Source: VFJL01 sp037147395
Lineage (GTDB): Bacteria > Pseudomonadota > Gammaproteobacteria > Burkholderiales > Nitrosomonadaceae
NCBI GenBank assembly: GCA_037147395.1
Contig: JBAWVG010000011.1
Coordinates: forward strand, 1-35,297
Direction: 5' to 3'
DNA length: 35,297 nt
A program made the translations under genes and the position numbers. The notes beneath the pieces were generated by a model. It did no database searches. It saw only the letters and a list, made by a program, of their open reading frames with translations, and was not told where the DNA came from. This document shows positions 1-8,041 of this stretch, piece after piece; position 1 is the stretch's first letter; each line of letters starts with the position of its first letter.

Positions 1-896
1 TTGGTGCTGAAATCAGAGTACTCCGTAGTGCTTCCGATGATGATCTCACCATGCGCTTTCTGCAAGATATAGCAGTCACGCGTGCTTAGATTCGAGCGCA
101 GCGTACCTGGTTGCAGTGCCTCAGTGCAGATAATTTGCCCACGCACTGGCTGGATAGGAATTTCAATATTGGCAAGCTTAGCAATCTGAGCGCTCCAAGC
201 ACCAGCCGCGTTGACTACTGCTCCACACGCTATGCTTCCCTTATCCGAATGGACCTCGACGATTCGCCTATTATTGCAGCGGAGTGCGTGCACTCGTGCT
301 TCAGCAATGAAGCATGCGCCCTTAGCACAGGCCCCGCGCTTGAGTGCCTCATTTAGCAGTATTGGATTTACCTGATTGTCGCCTGGAAAATGAATTGCAT
401 TGCGCAGGTTGTGAGTAATCAACGGATCTCTGTCGCGGATGCGTTGTGGTGTCCACTGTTCTAGTGCCCCATGGTCACTACCTGCCCATGAAATGATACG
501 ACTGGCATGACTTTCCTGGCTCTCGTCATAGATCAAATACAACAGCCCGGTTGCTGATTCGGCCTCGATATTAATTCCGCAAAGCGTTAGGAGTTCAGTT
601 GCGAGTTCAGGGAACAACAGGTTACTTTCCCACAGAAAGTCCATGAATTTGAGTGGCAAAGGCGCCGGCTCGGCCCCGGCACCTTGTTGCGAGGTGTGCA
701 GAATTACGCCACAGCCAAGGCCAAGCGATTCACCTAGCGACCAGAGTCCGCCAGCAGAGGCAGAAGTCGCGCGACCAGGAGTTGAGGCGTCGAGTAGTGT
801 GACCGAGGCGCCGCGCCGAGCCAGTGAAAAGGCGACACTTGATCCGATCACGCCGCCGCCAATGACAACCACGTCTGAAAATTTTCGCATTACCAT
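1..896 (-). CDS. hcnC: Hydrogen cyanide synthase subunit HcnC-like FAD oxidoreductase (partial, C-terminus missing)
   Basis: The frame is open from ATG 896 to the window edge, giving 298 codons with no stop; the C-terminal part lies outside. The family is the DadA/glycine-oxidase type of FAD-dependent amine oxidoreductase. Residues 13-18 form the dinucleotide-binding GGGVIG turn. Residues 46-64 read ASAGGLWSLGESLGLGCGV, which I recall as very close to the matching stretch of Pseudomonas HcnC. Further on are NQVNP, VVNAAGAWSAQIA, PVRGQII and a GEIIIGSTTE block, all in the HcnC order. In the known enzyme HcnC works with HcnA and HcnB at the membrane to oxidise glycine to HCN and CO2. The start ATG shares one base with the upstream gene's stop (TAATG), so translation is probably coupled. 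A second ATG lies two codons later. Alternatives are a D-amino-acid, D-hydroxyproline or opine dehydrogenase beta subunit. Confidence 0.78.
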   Translation of the reverse strand, partial: MVMRKFSDVVVIGGGVIGSSVAFSLARRGASVTLLDASTPGRATSASAGGLWSLGESLGLGCGVILHTSQQGAGAEPAPLPLKFMDFLWESNLLFPELATELLTLCGINIEAESATGLLYLIYDESQESHASRIISWAGSDHGALEQWTPQRIRDRDPLITHNLRNAIHFPGDNQVNPILLNEALKRGACAKGACFIAEARVHALRCNNRRIVEVHSDKGSIACGAVVNAAGAWSAQIAKLANIEIPIQPVRGQIICTEALQPGTLRSNLSTRDCYILQKAHGEIIIGSTTEYSDFST

Positions 897-2290
897 TAAT
901 TTTTGAGCGATTCTGGAGCAAGTGATCCGAGAGTTATCGGCACAAGTGGGGCGCGTACACTCGGCGGACCAATATCCATCACCGAACATTTCTCTTCCGC
1001 TGCGACTAGACGTGAAAGGAATGGCCAGCAGAAACGTCCTTGACAGGCGCCCATACCAGCGCGTGAAGTTATCTTGAGGCTACGGTAGGTAGTTGATCCA
1101 GCGCAGACCGCCTCGCGGGCTTCGCCCCAGGTTACCTCTTCACAGCGACACACTAGAGTGTCATCACGCACCAGAGACATGAGGCCCGGTTGTAGTGTTG
1201 AGATCTTATCTAGGGCGCGACGAAGTGGCATCAGACGAGAGAGTTTCTGTTCGATCAAATCGCGTTCAGCAGTAAACCTTGCTTCGTCGATTGCTCCGAG
1301 AAAAAAGGCAGCAGACATTCCAGCAAGTTTCCCTTCATGTGCTGCAACTAAAGAGCCGGCAACGCCTGCACCGTCACCTGCAGCAAAAATACCGGCAACG
1401 CTGGTTGCAAGGTTACGGTCCCGAATTGGAATCCAGCCACCGACTTCAGGACGGAGCTCAAGTTTACACTCAGCCATTTGTGCCAATTGGTTACGCGGGA
1501 CAAAACCGTAGCCCACTAGCAGTGTATCTACTCTCTCGGTTTCAATACCATTATTGTCCGGAAACCACTCCGCATTAACAGGGGCGTGCTGGACCGCGTT
1601 GAGCTCACTTTCACCTTGAGCAGAGACGACTATACGGCCATAGCGGACTGGGACGCGGGATTGGTGAAGTTTATTTAGGTAGAGGAATCCCTCAACAAGG
1701 ATTTTCGGTGTGCGAAATCCGTGCAGCGGCAGACGGAGCCAGGCTGGACGAGATGATGCTTCCAGTACCGAGACCACGTGCACCCCAGCATCGATCAGTT
1801 GGCACGCTACCGCTAACAAGAACGGGCCGGTGCCGGCGAGCATCACTCGCTTTCCTGGCGTAACTCCCATGGTCTTTATGAGTGACTGCGCAGCGCCAGG
1901 CGTCATTACACCGGGTAAGGTCCATCCAGGAAAAGGTGGTACAAGTTCATGGGCACCCGGGGCGAGGATGAGGGCCTGTGGCTGGAGCAGTTCGGTATGC
2001 TCATCAGGAGAGGTGATAGCAACGCGCAGCTCGTCGAAGATCCCCCAAGCGCTATAACCGTTTCGTATTTCAATATACTGTGTGAGCTTTGCTATTTCTG
2101 TGCGCAGTTGTTCCCCTCGCGGATGTGGAGTTGGTGCGCGCTCCGGATTAGTCGGCATGCGGTAGATCTGGCCGCCCAGAGCGAATCCCTCATCGACAAT
2201 CGTGCAACTGAGGCCTTGTTTTGCAGCGGCAATAGCTGCACTCATACCGGCGGGACCGCCGCCGATGATCACAATACTGGGGTGGTTCAT
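896..2290 (-). CDS. hcnB: Hydrogen cyanide synthase subunit HcnB-like NAD(P)/FAD oxidoreductase with [2Fe-2S] domain
   Basis: This 464-residue protein begins MNHPSIVIIGGGPAGM; the GGGPAG FAD turn is at residues 10-15. A second nucleotide-binding turn, MLAGTGPFLLA, lies mid-protein, followed by an FAD-closing GIFAAGDGAGVAGS segment. The C-terminal third carries a BFD-like [2Fe-2S] module with a CRC pair and a later CQGRFC pair. That layout is shared by HcnB, the opine oxidase OoxA and D-hydroxyproline dehydrogenase alpha subunits. I chose ATG 2290 because the FAD motif then sits at the N-terminus; the frame continues 24 codons upstream, but those residues look unrelated to the family. The start overlaps the upstream stop as ATGA. 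Between an HcnA-like ferredoxin and an HcnC-like oxidase, the cyanide-synthase reading is the most economical, but substrate cannot be proven from sequence. Confidence 0.78.
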   Translation of the reverse strand: MNHPSIVIIGGGPAGMSAAIAAAKQGLSCTIVDEGFALGGQIYRMPTNPERAPTPHPRGEQLRTEIAKLTQYIEIRNGYSAWGIFDELRVAITSPDEHTELLQPQALILAPGAHELVPPFPGWTLPGVMTPGAAQSLIKTMGVTPGKRVMLAGTGPFLLAVACQLIDAGVHVVSVLEASSRPAWLRLPLHGFRTPKILVEGFLYLNKLHQSRVPVRYGRIVVSAQGESELNAVQHAPVNAEWFPDNNGIETERVDTLLVGYGFVPRNQLAQMAECKLELRPEVGGWIPIRDRNLATSVAGIFAAGDGAGVAGSLVAAHEGKLAGMSAAFFLGAIDEARFTAERDLIEQKLSRLMPLRRALDKISTLQPGLMSLVRDDTLVCRCEEVTWGEAREAVCAGSTTYRSLKITSRAGMGACQGRFCWPFLSRLVAAEEKCSVMDIGPPSVRAPLVPITLGSLAPESLKN

Positions 2291-2559
2291 ACTTGGTATG
2301 CAGTAGTTGCTGCCCCTTGGGCGGACACGATACGCATACCTGGTTGCACCAGGGTCATACAAGCGCGGACACTTGTACGTTCATTAATCTGCATCAAGCA
2401 ATCACAACAAACACCCATGCCGCAGAATAGTGAGCGTGGGGCTGCGGTGCTTGCAGTCACTCGTACAACCCGTCGACCAAGATGGAACAGGGCGCCAATA
2501 ACAGTGAATCCTTCCGGGCAGTGGACCGCCTGCCCATCTAGTATGAATTCTATTTCCAT
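2287..2559 (-). CDS. hcnA: HcnA-like (2Fe-2S)-binding subunit
   Basis: This small protein of 90 residues is a plant-type ferredoxin-like domain, about the usual size for HcnA and related gamma subunits. Cluster ligands are visible as Cys46, Cys51, Cys54 and Cys67 (CGMGVCCDC, then RAC before a TLVQPGM turn); Cys52 is an extra cysteine. It would pass electrons from the flavin subunits to the respiratory chain. The frame is open for 69 further codons upstream, but that extension is Cys/Ser-rich and unlike the family, so I set the start at ATG 2559 (MEIEFILDG). No clear Shine-Dalgarno precedes it. It is the first gene of the three-gene unit and overlaps hcnB by ATGA. I saw no FNR/ANR-type palindrome in the 170 bp shared with the divergent squalene synthase gene. 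Confidence 0.72.
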   Translation of the reverse strand: MEIEFILDGQAVHCPEGFTVIGALFHLGRRVVRVTASTAAPRSLFCGMGVCCDCLMQINERTSVRACMTLVQPGMRIVSAQGAATTAYQV

Positions 2560-2729
2560 GATTATTATGCGTGCTGTGTACAGTCTAGATCGACAGGGGG
2601 TAGCGGCTTGTGGCGCGCATGGAGTATATATTCTATCAGACCGTACCGGGCTCAGTAACTCCTGAAGTGGTTCCCTTGACCAGCAAGAGCAGCAGGATGT
2701 AATGTTCGCCAATCCCGATTGAAAGGCCG

Positions 2730-3812
2730 TTGTGGAATTTACCTTTGAATACTGATCCTGCCACACACGAACTTCTTCACGGTATCCTCAAGCAGGTATC
2801 CCGTTCATTTTATCTCACGCTCAATGTGTTGCCAGCAAATGTGCGCGATCAAATGGGGCTGTCATATCTATTTGCGCGCGCGGCTGACACGATAGCTGAT
2901 ACCGATCTAATCAGTCGCGCCCAGCGACTGGAGTATCTAAATCAGTTTCGCTCACAGTTCAAAGGCGGTGACATTCAATGGGACGCTATCCGGAGAATCC
3001 AGGCGGCTCTTCTCCCTCATCAGCAGAACTCGGCCGAGCACGTTCTGTTACAGCGGCTGGGGGATTGTCTTAAATTATATGAGCGATACTCTCCCGATGA
3101 TCGGGAACGAATCCAGTGGTTAATGGAAGTTCTGCCCAAGGGGATGGAGATGGATTTGGTCAGGTTTCCAGGAGAATCTGCGGCAGATCTTACTGCATTA
3201 GCCACACTAGATGAATTAGATCATTACACTTATTATGTTGCGGGTTGTGTCGGGGAGTTCTGGACAAGGATGGTGTGCGCGCATCGGCCAGCGATGGCGC
3301 AGTGGGACATTGCGGAGATGTCGGCTATCGGTGTGAGTTTCGGTAAGGGTTTACAGTTGACCAATATCGTCAAAGATATTGCCCGAGACATTCATCACGG
3401 CCGTTGTTATGTGCCCCAATCGTTGCTTCAGGAAGCTGGACTGCAGCCGGCTGATTTGTTGCACGCAGGTAGTTTGATAAGATTCAGACCGGTGTTGCAC
3501 CGGCTCATCGCGCTTGCAATGGAGCATCTTAATCAAGGGTGGATTTATACTATGGCGATCCCGTCTTCTGAGATCCGTCAGCGGTTGGCGTGCATCTGGC
3601 CGATCTTGCTAGCCGGGGAAACTTTGCGGCGTGTTGCGGTTGATTCCGGACTACTTGATCCTGCGGTTAATGTGAAAGTGCCGCGCAGTACTGTCTACCG
3701 AGTGATGTTGTTGACGCTACTCACAGGCGCCAGTGGAACAGTGGCAACTGCCTCTTGGAATCGCCTCAGAGGCTCTGTAAGGGATTCCTTAGAACTTGTA
3801 GCCGCGGTGTAA
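2730..3812 (+). CDS. Squalene/phytoene synthase family protein, probably squalene synthase
   Basis: A 360-residue trans-isoprenyl-diphosphate synthase of the head-to-head type. Both Asp-rich metal/diphosphate motifs are present: DTIADTD near residue 52 and KDIARD near residue 213, the latter followed by HHGRCYVP. A DHYTYYVAGCVGEFW segment lines the active site between them. The length, close to 360 rather than about 280 residues, fits the single-enzyme squalene synthase (farnesyl diphosphate farnesyltransferase) better than the split HpnC/HpnD route. The product would feed hopanoids or other triterpenes; a phytoene-type product is possible. The C-terminus has a hydrophobic stretch that could touch the membrane. 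The start is TTG 2730, preceded by AAAGG at short spacing; the next in-frame ATG would remove the N-terminal helix. The 3' end overlaps ubiE by 24 bp on the opposite strand. Confidence 0.82.
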   Translation: MWNLPLNTDPATHELLHGILKQVSRSFYLTLNVLPANVRDQMGLSYLFARAADTIADTDLISRAQRLEYLNQFRSQFKGGDIQWDAIRRIQAALLPHQQNSAEHVLLQRLGDCLKLYERYSPDDRERIQWLMEVLPKGMEMDLVRFPGESAADLTALATLDELDHYTYYVAGCVGEFWTRMVCAHRPAMAQWDIAEMSAIGVSFGKGLQLTNIVKDIARDIHHGRCYVPQSLLQEAGLQPADLLHAGSLIRFRPVLHRLIALAMEHLNQGWIYTMAIPSSEIRQRLACIWPILLAGETLRRVAVDSGLLDPAVNVKVPRSTVYRVMLLTLLTGASGTVATASWNRLRGSVRDSLELVAAV

Positions 3813-4523
3813 TGCAACTACGCCAGCAGCCAAATTGAAATACTCCACCCGTTCGAAACCAGATTCCTGCATCAATAGCTTTAACTCTTCCTGGGATGGG
3901 TGTACACGGATGGACTCAGCAAGGTAACGGTAGCTATCCTCATCCTTAGCAATAATCTTCCCCATTGCCGGCAGGATCTTGAATGAGTAAGTGTCATAAA
4001 TAGGTTGAAGTGGTTTCCATATCTTTGAAAATTCAAGTACAAGGACGCAACCCCCGGGGCGGAGTACACGTAGCATCTCCTTAAGAGCAGTATCCTTGTG
4101 GGTCATGTTTCTGAGACCAAAGGCTACGCTGACACAATCAAAATAATTAGCCGGGAAGGGTAGTTTTTCTGCATCGCATTGTGCCACCGATGCTGACCTG
4201 CCCTCATCTAGCAGACGGTCTCGACCGATCGTTAGCATTGAGTTATTGATGTCGGTGAGCCAAACCTCGCCAGTTTCGCCGACCTGTTCAATGAACCGTG
4301 CGCTCAAATCAGCAGTTCCGCCAGCAATGTCGAGCACTCGGCCGCCACTCTTGACTCTACTGGCTTCCACGGCAAAATGCTTCCACCAGCGGTGCATGCC
4401 CACTGACATAAGATCATTCATCAGATTGTAGCGCTCTGCTACCGAATCAAATACCCCTGCCACCTTGCGGGCTTTTTCTATTTCGGGAACGGTATTGAAA
4501 CCGAAGTGAGTGGTTTTAGTCAT
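3789..4523 (-). CDS. ubiE: Ubiquinone/menaquinone C-methyltransferase UbiE
   Basis: A 244-residue class I SAM-dependent methyltransferase that C-methylates the demethoxy-quinol ring in ubiquinone synthesis (and demethylmenaquinone where present). The N-terminus TTHFGFNTVPEIEKARKVAGVF is the usual UbiE start. RYNLMNDLMSVGMHRWWK follows, then the SAM-binding VLDIAGGTADLSARF near residue 65. The family motifs VAFGLRNMTHKDTALKEM and RVLRPGGCVLVLEFSK follow in order. The gene lies 19 bp downstream of the DUF971 gene and is probably cotranscribed with it, a pairing common in betaproteobacteria. Its last 24 bp overlap the 3' end of the convergent squalene synthase gene. Confidence 0.95.
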   Translation of the reverse strand: MTKTTHFGFNTVPEIEKARKVAGVFDSVAERYNLMNDLMSVGMHRWWKHFAVEASRVKSGGRVLDIAGGTADLSARFIEQVGETGEVWLTDINNSMLTIGRDRLLDEGRSASVAQCDAEKLPFPANYFDCVSVAFGLRNMTHKDTALKEMLRVLRPGGCVLVLEFSKIWKPLQPIYDTYSFKILPAMGKIIAKDEDSYRYLAESIRVHPSQEELKLLMQESGFERVEYFNLAAGVVALHRGYKF

Positions 4524-4542
4524 GAATATTCAGATTTTCAAT

Positions 4543-4920
4543 CTAAGAAGGTTCGCGGCTTGTGCCAGCTTGTTCTAGCCGCTGTAGATAATGCTGCCAC
4601 ATTTTATCCTGATGTAACCCATATTCGTAGAGTAGGTCCCACGAATAAAGGCCGGTATTGTGTCCATCAGAAAAATTCAGTTGAATTGCATAGCTCCCGA
4701 CTGGTTCGATGTGGTCTATATTGACATCTCTCTTGCCAGTTTGAAGCACCTCTTGTCCGGAGCCATGCCCACGCACTTCCGCTGAGGGCGAATAGACGCG
4801 AAGAAATTCGCACGGAATCTGGAAGGTGTTGCCATCCGCAAAAGAAATTTGCAATAACTTGGATCGCCGGTGCAGTTTTATTTCAGTGGCTTTTGGGGTA
4901 TCTTTTCCAAGGCCTGCCAT
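4543..4920 (-). CDS. DUF971 family protein (gamma-butyrobetaine hydroxylase-like N-terminal domain)
   Basis: A 125-residue protein with the DUF971 fold signature: TEIKLHRRSKLLQISFADG near the N-terminus, an IPCEFLRVYSPSAEVRGHG segment, and a C-terminal NFSDGHNTGLYSWDLLYEYG block. Related domains form the N-terminal, zinc-binding part of gamma-butyrobetaine dioxygenases, but stand-alone bacterial members have no firm biochemical role. I chose ATG 4920 because an AAGGGAT Shine-Dalgarno lies just upstream; the frame extends 14 codons further without comparable support. Position directly upstream of ubiE suggests a link with quinone or iron-sulfur metabolism, but that is association only. Confidence 0.85.
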   Translation of the reverse strand: MAGLGKDTPKATEIKLHRRSKLLQISFADGNTFQIPCEFLRVYSPSAEVRGHGSGQEVLQTGKRDVNIDHIEPVGSYAIQLNFSDGHNTGLYSWDLLYEYGLHQDKMWQHYLQRLEQAGTSREPS

Positions 4921-5111
4921 ATCACATCCCTTATTACAGACGTGTACATGATAAACCAGCACAGGAAAAACTAAAACTTTATCTCAGCGTCAGGTCCCTT
5001 TCACCTTGAAACCCTGCATTGGTCCGAGTCTGGTTTTAGCAAGTTGGCTCAGTGAGAATGGTTATGCGTAGTGTTCTCTAAGGTGTGTTGGTTACTGGAC
5101 CACTAATAGGG

Positions 5112-5699
5112 TTAATGCGCGATCACGGCTGCTTCAATCTCTGCAAAAGTCTTGGCAACCTCGGTAGATGGAATGATCGATCCTAATTGTTTTTCGATTT
5201 GCGTCAAGGAAAAAATACCGCATACAACAGGCTCGCCATCGGGATTATTTTCTATCACTAGGGTGTGTTGTCGCCCGCTCTCACGCAAGCTAGATATCAC
5301 ATGCCCAACCTTGGCATGCATTACCTCACTAATTGGGATTGCTTCCATCTGATCTAGCGGGGTCATGATATCAGCGACCAGTATTTCATTATGTTTCACC
5401 CTTCGCTCCTGAATAAAGCGTAGTGGCTTCTCACCAAGAATATCCGTTGCGGTGATGATGCCACCAAGGGCGCGATCCTGGTTCAATATCAGTAATGATC
5501 GGACTCCCCTCAGTATCATGAATGTATTGGCAGATTCCATGGTTATACTCGGCTCGATCACAGCGGCATAAATGTAGCGAAGATCGGTCATCACATCGAG
5601 GGCAGGTGAGTCGAGAGAAATAGATTTTGGCGGAGCGGGACGAGAGATCTGTACCGATCCGGTCAAGCGCTTTGCAGGAAGAACAGGGTAGTTGGACAT
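5112..5699 (-). CDS. CBS-domain protein
   Basis: A 195-residue soluble protein made of two CBS motifs. The first (about residues 50-95) contains SANTFMILRGVRSLLILNQD followed by GGIITATDIL; the second (about 115-175) starts at VADIMTP and contains SSLRESGRQHTLVIEN and GIFSLTQIEKQL. Such paired CBS modules bind adenine nucleotides and act as energy sensors or regulatory partners; there is no catalytic domain here. The start at 5699 is supported by GGAG eight bases upstream; the earlier ATG at 5714 has no such signal. No neighbour suggests a partner protein. Residues 1-35 are Pro/Ser-rich and probably unstructured. Confidence 0.85.
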   Translation of the reverse strand: MSNYPVLPAKRLTGSVQISRPAPPKSISLDSPALDVMTDLRYIYAAVIEPSITMESANTFMILRGVRSLLILNQDRALGGIITATDILGEKPLRFIQERRVKHNEILVADIMTPLDQMEAIPISEVMHAKVGHVISSLRESGRQHTLVIENNPDGEPVVCGIFSLTQIEKQLGSIIPSTEVAKTFAEIEAAVIAH

Positions 5700-5738
5700 G
5701 GTGTAAATCTCCATTTGGGTGGATGGGGAACACTTGCG

Positions 5739-5766
5739 ATAGGATGGGAGCCTACGGTTATCCTAT
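5739..5766. repeat. 7-bp inverted repeat upstream of the CBS gene and mltB
   Basis: ATAGGAT (5739-5745) and ATCCTAT (5760-5766) form a perfect inverted repeat around a 14-base spacer, between the divergent CBS-protein and mltB genes. It could be an operator half-site pair or a small hairpin; a match this short also arises by chance. Confidence 0.3.
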
Positions 5767-5869
5767 TTGGATATTCAACCTTACGCGTATCAGAATGATG
5801 GGTCAATACAATCATAGTCCATTAGTCTTAGCATGTAGAGGGTAGTCGACCAGGCAAGTTTGTTAGAAT

Positions 5870-6922
5870 ATGTCCAGACTCTTTACCTGGATGGTTATGC
5901 ACTTATTCCATAAAAATATTAGTTTTAAGGCAGTATCTTTGGTAGTACTTAGCTTGCTTGCAATCGGTTGTGGCACCCCGTCCATAGCGGGTCAGTTACG
6001 TCCGGAAGTTAGTGTTTTTATTGGTGAGATGGTTGACCGTCACGGATTCGAGCGGGCTGAGCTTGTACGTATATTCAGTAAGGCGCAATTTCAGTCGGCG
6101 ATTATCCGTGCTATTTCCCAACCAGTTACTGCTCGACCCTGGTATGAGTATCGGCCTTTATTTGTCAATGAGCGACGTACATCGGGTGGAGTCACCTTCT
6201 GGAATAACCATGCGGAGAAACTAGAACGGGCAAGTAAGGAGTACGGTCTCCCCGAGGAGATTGTGACGGCGGTAATTGGAGTGGAGACTATCTACGGCAC
6301 TCAGACCGGCAAGTATCGCGTGCTCGATGCATTGGTCACGCTGGCATTCGATTATCCTCGTCGCTCTGAGTTTTTCCGCGACGAGTTGGAGCAGTATCTC
6401 TTGCTGATGAAGGAGCAGGGTGCTGATGTATTAAAGCTCAAAGGCTCGTACGCGGGTGCGATTGGCATCCCGCAATTTATGCCGAGTAGTTATCGACGTT
6501 ACGCCATCGATTTCGATGGCGATACTCGAAAGGAATTATTACAAAGTCCCGCAGATGCGATTGGCAGTGTCGCTAATTATCTCAAGATGTTCGGATGGGA
6601 ACAGGGGCAGCCAGTGGCAGTTCGTGCGCAAATCAGTAGCGAGCGTTATCAAGAGGCTCTGGCTGCCGGAATTAAGCCGAGTTTGACGTTATCACAAATG
6701 AAACAATTTGGAGTCACACCTCTGGTGGGGCGAGCAGATCTCGTTGGCGAGCGTATGGCTGCGTTGTTTGTATTGGAGGGTAAGGATGGGCCGGAGTATT
6801 GGCTGGGCTTCAACAATTTCTATGTCATCACTCGCTATAATCGCAGCACTTATTACGCCATGTCAGTATGGCAACTAGCTGAAGAAATTTACGCCGCAAG
6901 AAGTCGTGTCAATGACTTTTGA
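5870..6922 (+). CDS. mltB: Lytic murein transglycosylase B (MltB family)
   Basis: A 350-residue periplasmic enzyme that cleaves the MurNAc-GlcNAc bond of peptidoglycan to leave 1,6-anhydro ends. The N-terminus has a hydrophobic segment ending LLAIGCGTPS, which could be a lipobox (Cys34) or part of a cleavable signal; the -3 residue is not ideal for a lipoprotein. The catalytic Glu is in the GVETIYG motif, followed by the family blocks LDALVTLAFDYPRRSEFF and AGAIGIPQFMPSSYRRYA, then a DFDGD element and the late LGFNNFYVITRYNRS. No strong ribosome binding site precedes ATG 5870; in-frame ATGs at 5891 and 5897 are possible starts. It is transcribed alone and converges on fbpC. Confidence 0.92.
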   Translation: MSRLFTWMVMHLFHKNISFKAVSLVVLSLLAIGCGTPSIAGQLRPEVSVFIGEMVDRHGFERAELVRIFSKAQFQSAIIRAISQPVTARPWYEYRPLFVNERRTSGGVTFWNNHAEKLERASKEYGLPEEIVTAVIGVETIYGTQTGKYRVLDALVTLAFDYPRRSEFFRDELEQYLLLMKEQGADVLKLKGSYAGAIGIPQFMPSSYRRYAIDFDGDTRKELLQSPADAIGSVANYLKMFGWEQGQPVAVRAQISSERYQEALAAGIKPSLTLSQMKQFGVTPLVGRADLVGERMAALFVLEGKDGPEYWLGFNNFYVITRYNRSTYYAMSVWQLAEEIYAARSRVNDF

Positions 6923-6976
6923 TGTTGGATGTGAGTATGCCTCTGGTTTCAATAAGTGCTGGGCCCACTCTACGGA

Positions 6977-8038
6977 TTAGGAACTAGGAAAGGCCACCAC
7001 ATGATCGGCCTCAAGGCGGATGCCGATCTTCTCTCCGATGGCATGGTTATGGTGACTGGGTACCAATGATAGCGCGTTAGCACCGCTTGGCAGGTTGAGT
7101 GTGTAGAGAATATTGGCTCCGCGGAAAGACTTGTGGAGGACTACTGCTTGCAGCAAACTGGAATCGTCGTGCACGATATCATCCGGTCGCAAGAGCACAT
7201 CAACTCGGCAGCCCTTCCCACAAATCTGATCGTCTGGTGAGCATTGATGTGGGATGTCTGCTGTTAGCACACCCAGTTCGATTTCTACTCGGTTTGGGTC
7301 CAACACCTGTCCGGGTAGGAACACGCCTTGACCAATGAAGTTCGCGACAAAACGGTTGGCAGGGCGATGGTATAGATTGTAGGCACTGTCCCATTGCTGG
7401 ATCTCGCCGCGATGCATAATTCCGATCTCATCTGCAATGGCAAAGGCCTCGTTCTGATCATGAGTCACTAGTATGGCGGTAGTATTCTGACTCTTTAGTA
7501 TCTCGCGCACCTCGAGGCTCAGACGTTCACGCAGGCTGACATCCAGATTGGAGAATGGCTCATCCAACAGCAGCAGATCAGGCCGCGGTGCTAGAGCACG
7601 TGCCAGCGCCACACGCTGCTGTTGACCGCCGGAGAGTTCGTGTGGATATTTGTTGGCTGCATCGGATAGACCGACAGTCCCTAGTAATTCATTGACGCGT
7701 GGCCCCCGATCATTTTTTGGTAGTTGATGTAGTCCAAAGCCGATGTTATCGATAACAGTGAGGTGCGGGAATAGTGCGTAATCCTGAAATACCATGCCAA
7801 TATGACGCTGTTCCGGCGGTAGAAAGACACCGTTACCACTTACCCTCACACCACTCAATAGAATCTCTCCCGCTATAACGGGTTCGAACCCTGCAATGCA
7901 TCTCAATACGGAGGTCTTTCCGCAACCGCTCGGCCCCAGTAAGCAGCCGATCTGACCTTTCTCCAGGGTCAGCGATAAATTATTTACCACTAGTTGCTGA
8001 CCGTAAGCTTGTTGGATGTTTTTTAGTTCGAGCAGCAT
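6977..8038 (-). CDS. fbpC: Iron(III) ABC transporter ATP-binding protein
   Basis: A 353-residue ABC ATPase. Walker A is LGPSGCGKTS near residue 35, then the Q-loop in GMVFQDYALFPHLT, the signature LSGGQQQRVALARAL, Walker B LLLLDEPFSNLD and the switch histidine in ILVTHDQNEA. The C-terminal 120 residues form a TOBE-like regulatory domain typical of FbpC/PotA-type subunits. It powers uptake of ferric iron delivered by the binding protein encoded two genes upstream. The start lies three bases after the permease stop, so the genes are surely cotranscribed. Specificity for iron rather than sulfate, thiamine or polyamine rests on the operon partners and the Fur site upstream of fbpA. Confidence 0.93.
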   Translation of the reverse strand: MLLELKNIQQAYGQQLVVNNLSLTLEKGQIGCLLGPSGCGKTSVLRCIAGFEPVIAGEILLSGVRVSGNGVFLPPEQRHIGMVFQDYALFPHLTVIDNIGFGLHQLPKNDRGPRVNELLGTVGLSDAANKYPHELSGGQQQRVALARALAPRPDLLLLDEPFSNLDVSLRERLSLEVREILKSQNTTAILVTHDQNEAFAIADEIGIMHRGEIQQWDSAYNLYHRPANRFVANFIGQGVFLPGQVLDPNRVEIELGVLTADIPHQCSPDDQICGKGCRVDVLLRPDDIVHDDSSLLQAVVLHKSFRGANILYTLNLPSGANALSLVPSHHNHAIGEKIGIRLEADHVVAFPSS

Positions 8039-8041
8039 AAA

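Noticed and set aside
111..906. Plus-strand open frames in the first 900 bases
   Set aside because: They lie opposite a continuous minus-strand frame with clear HcnC-type motifs and show no family features of their own.
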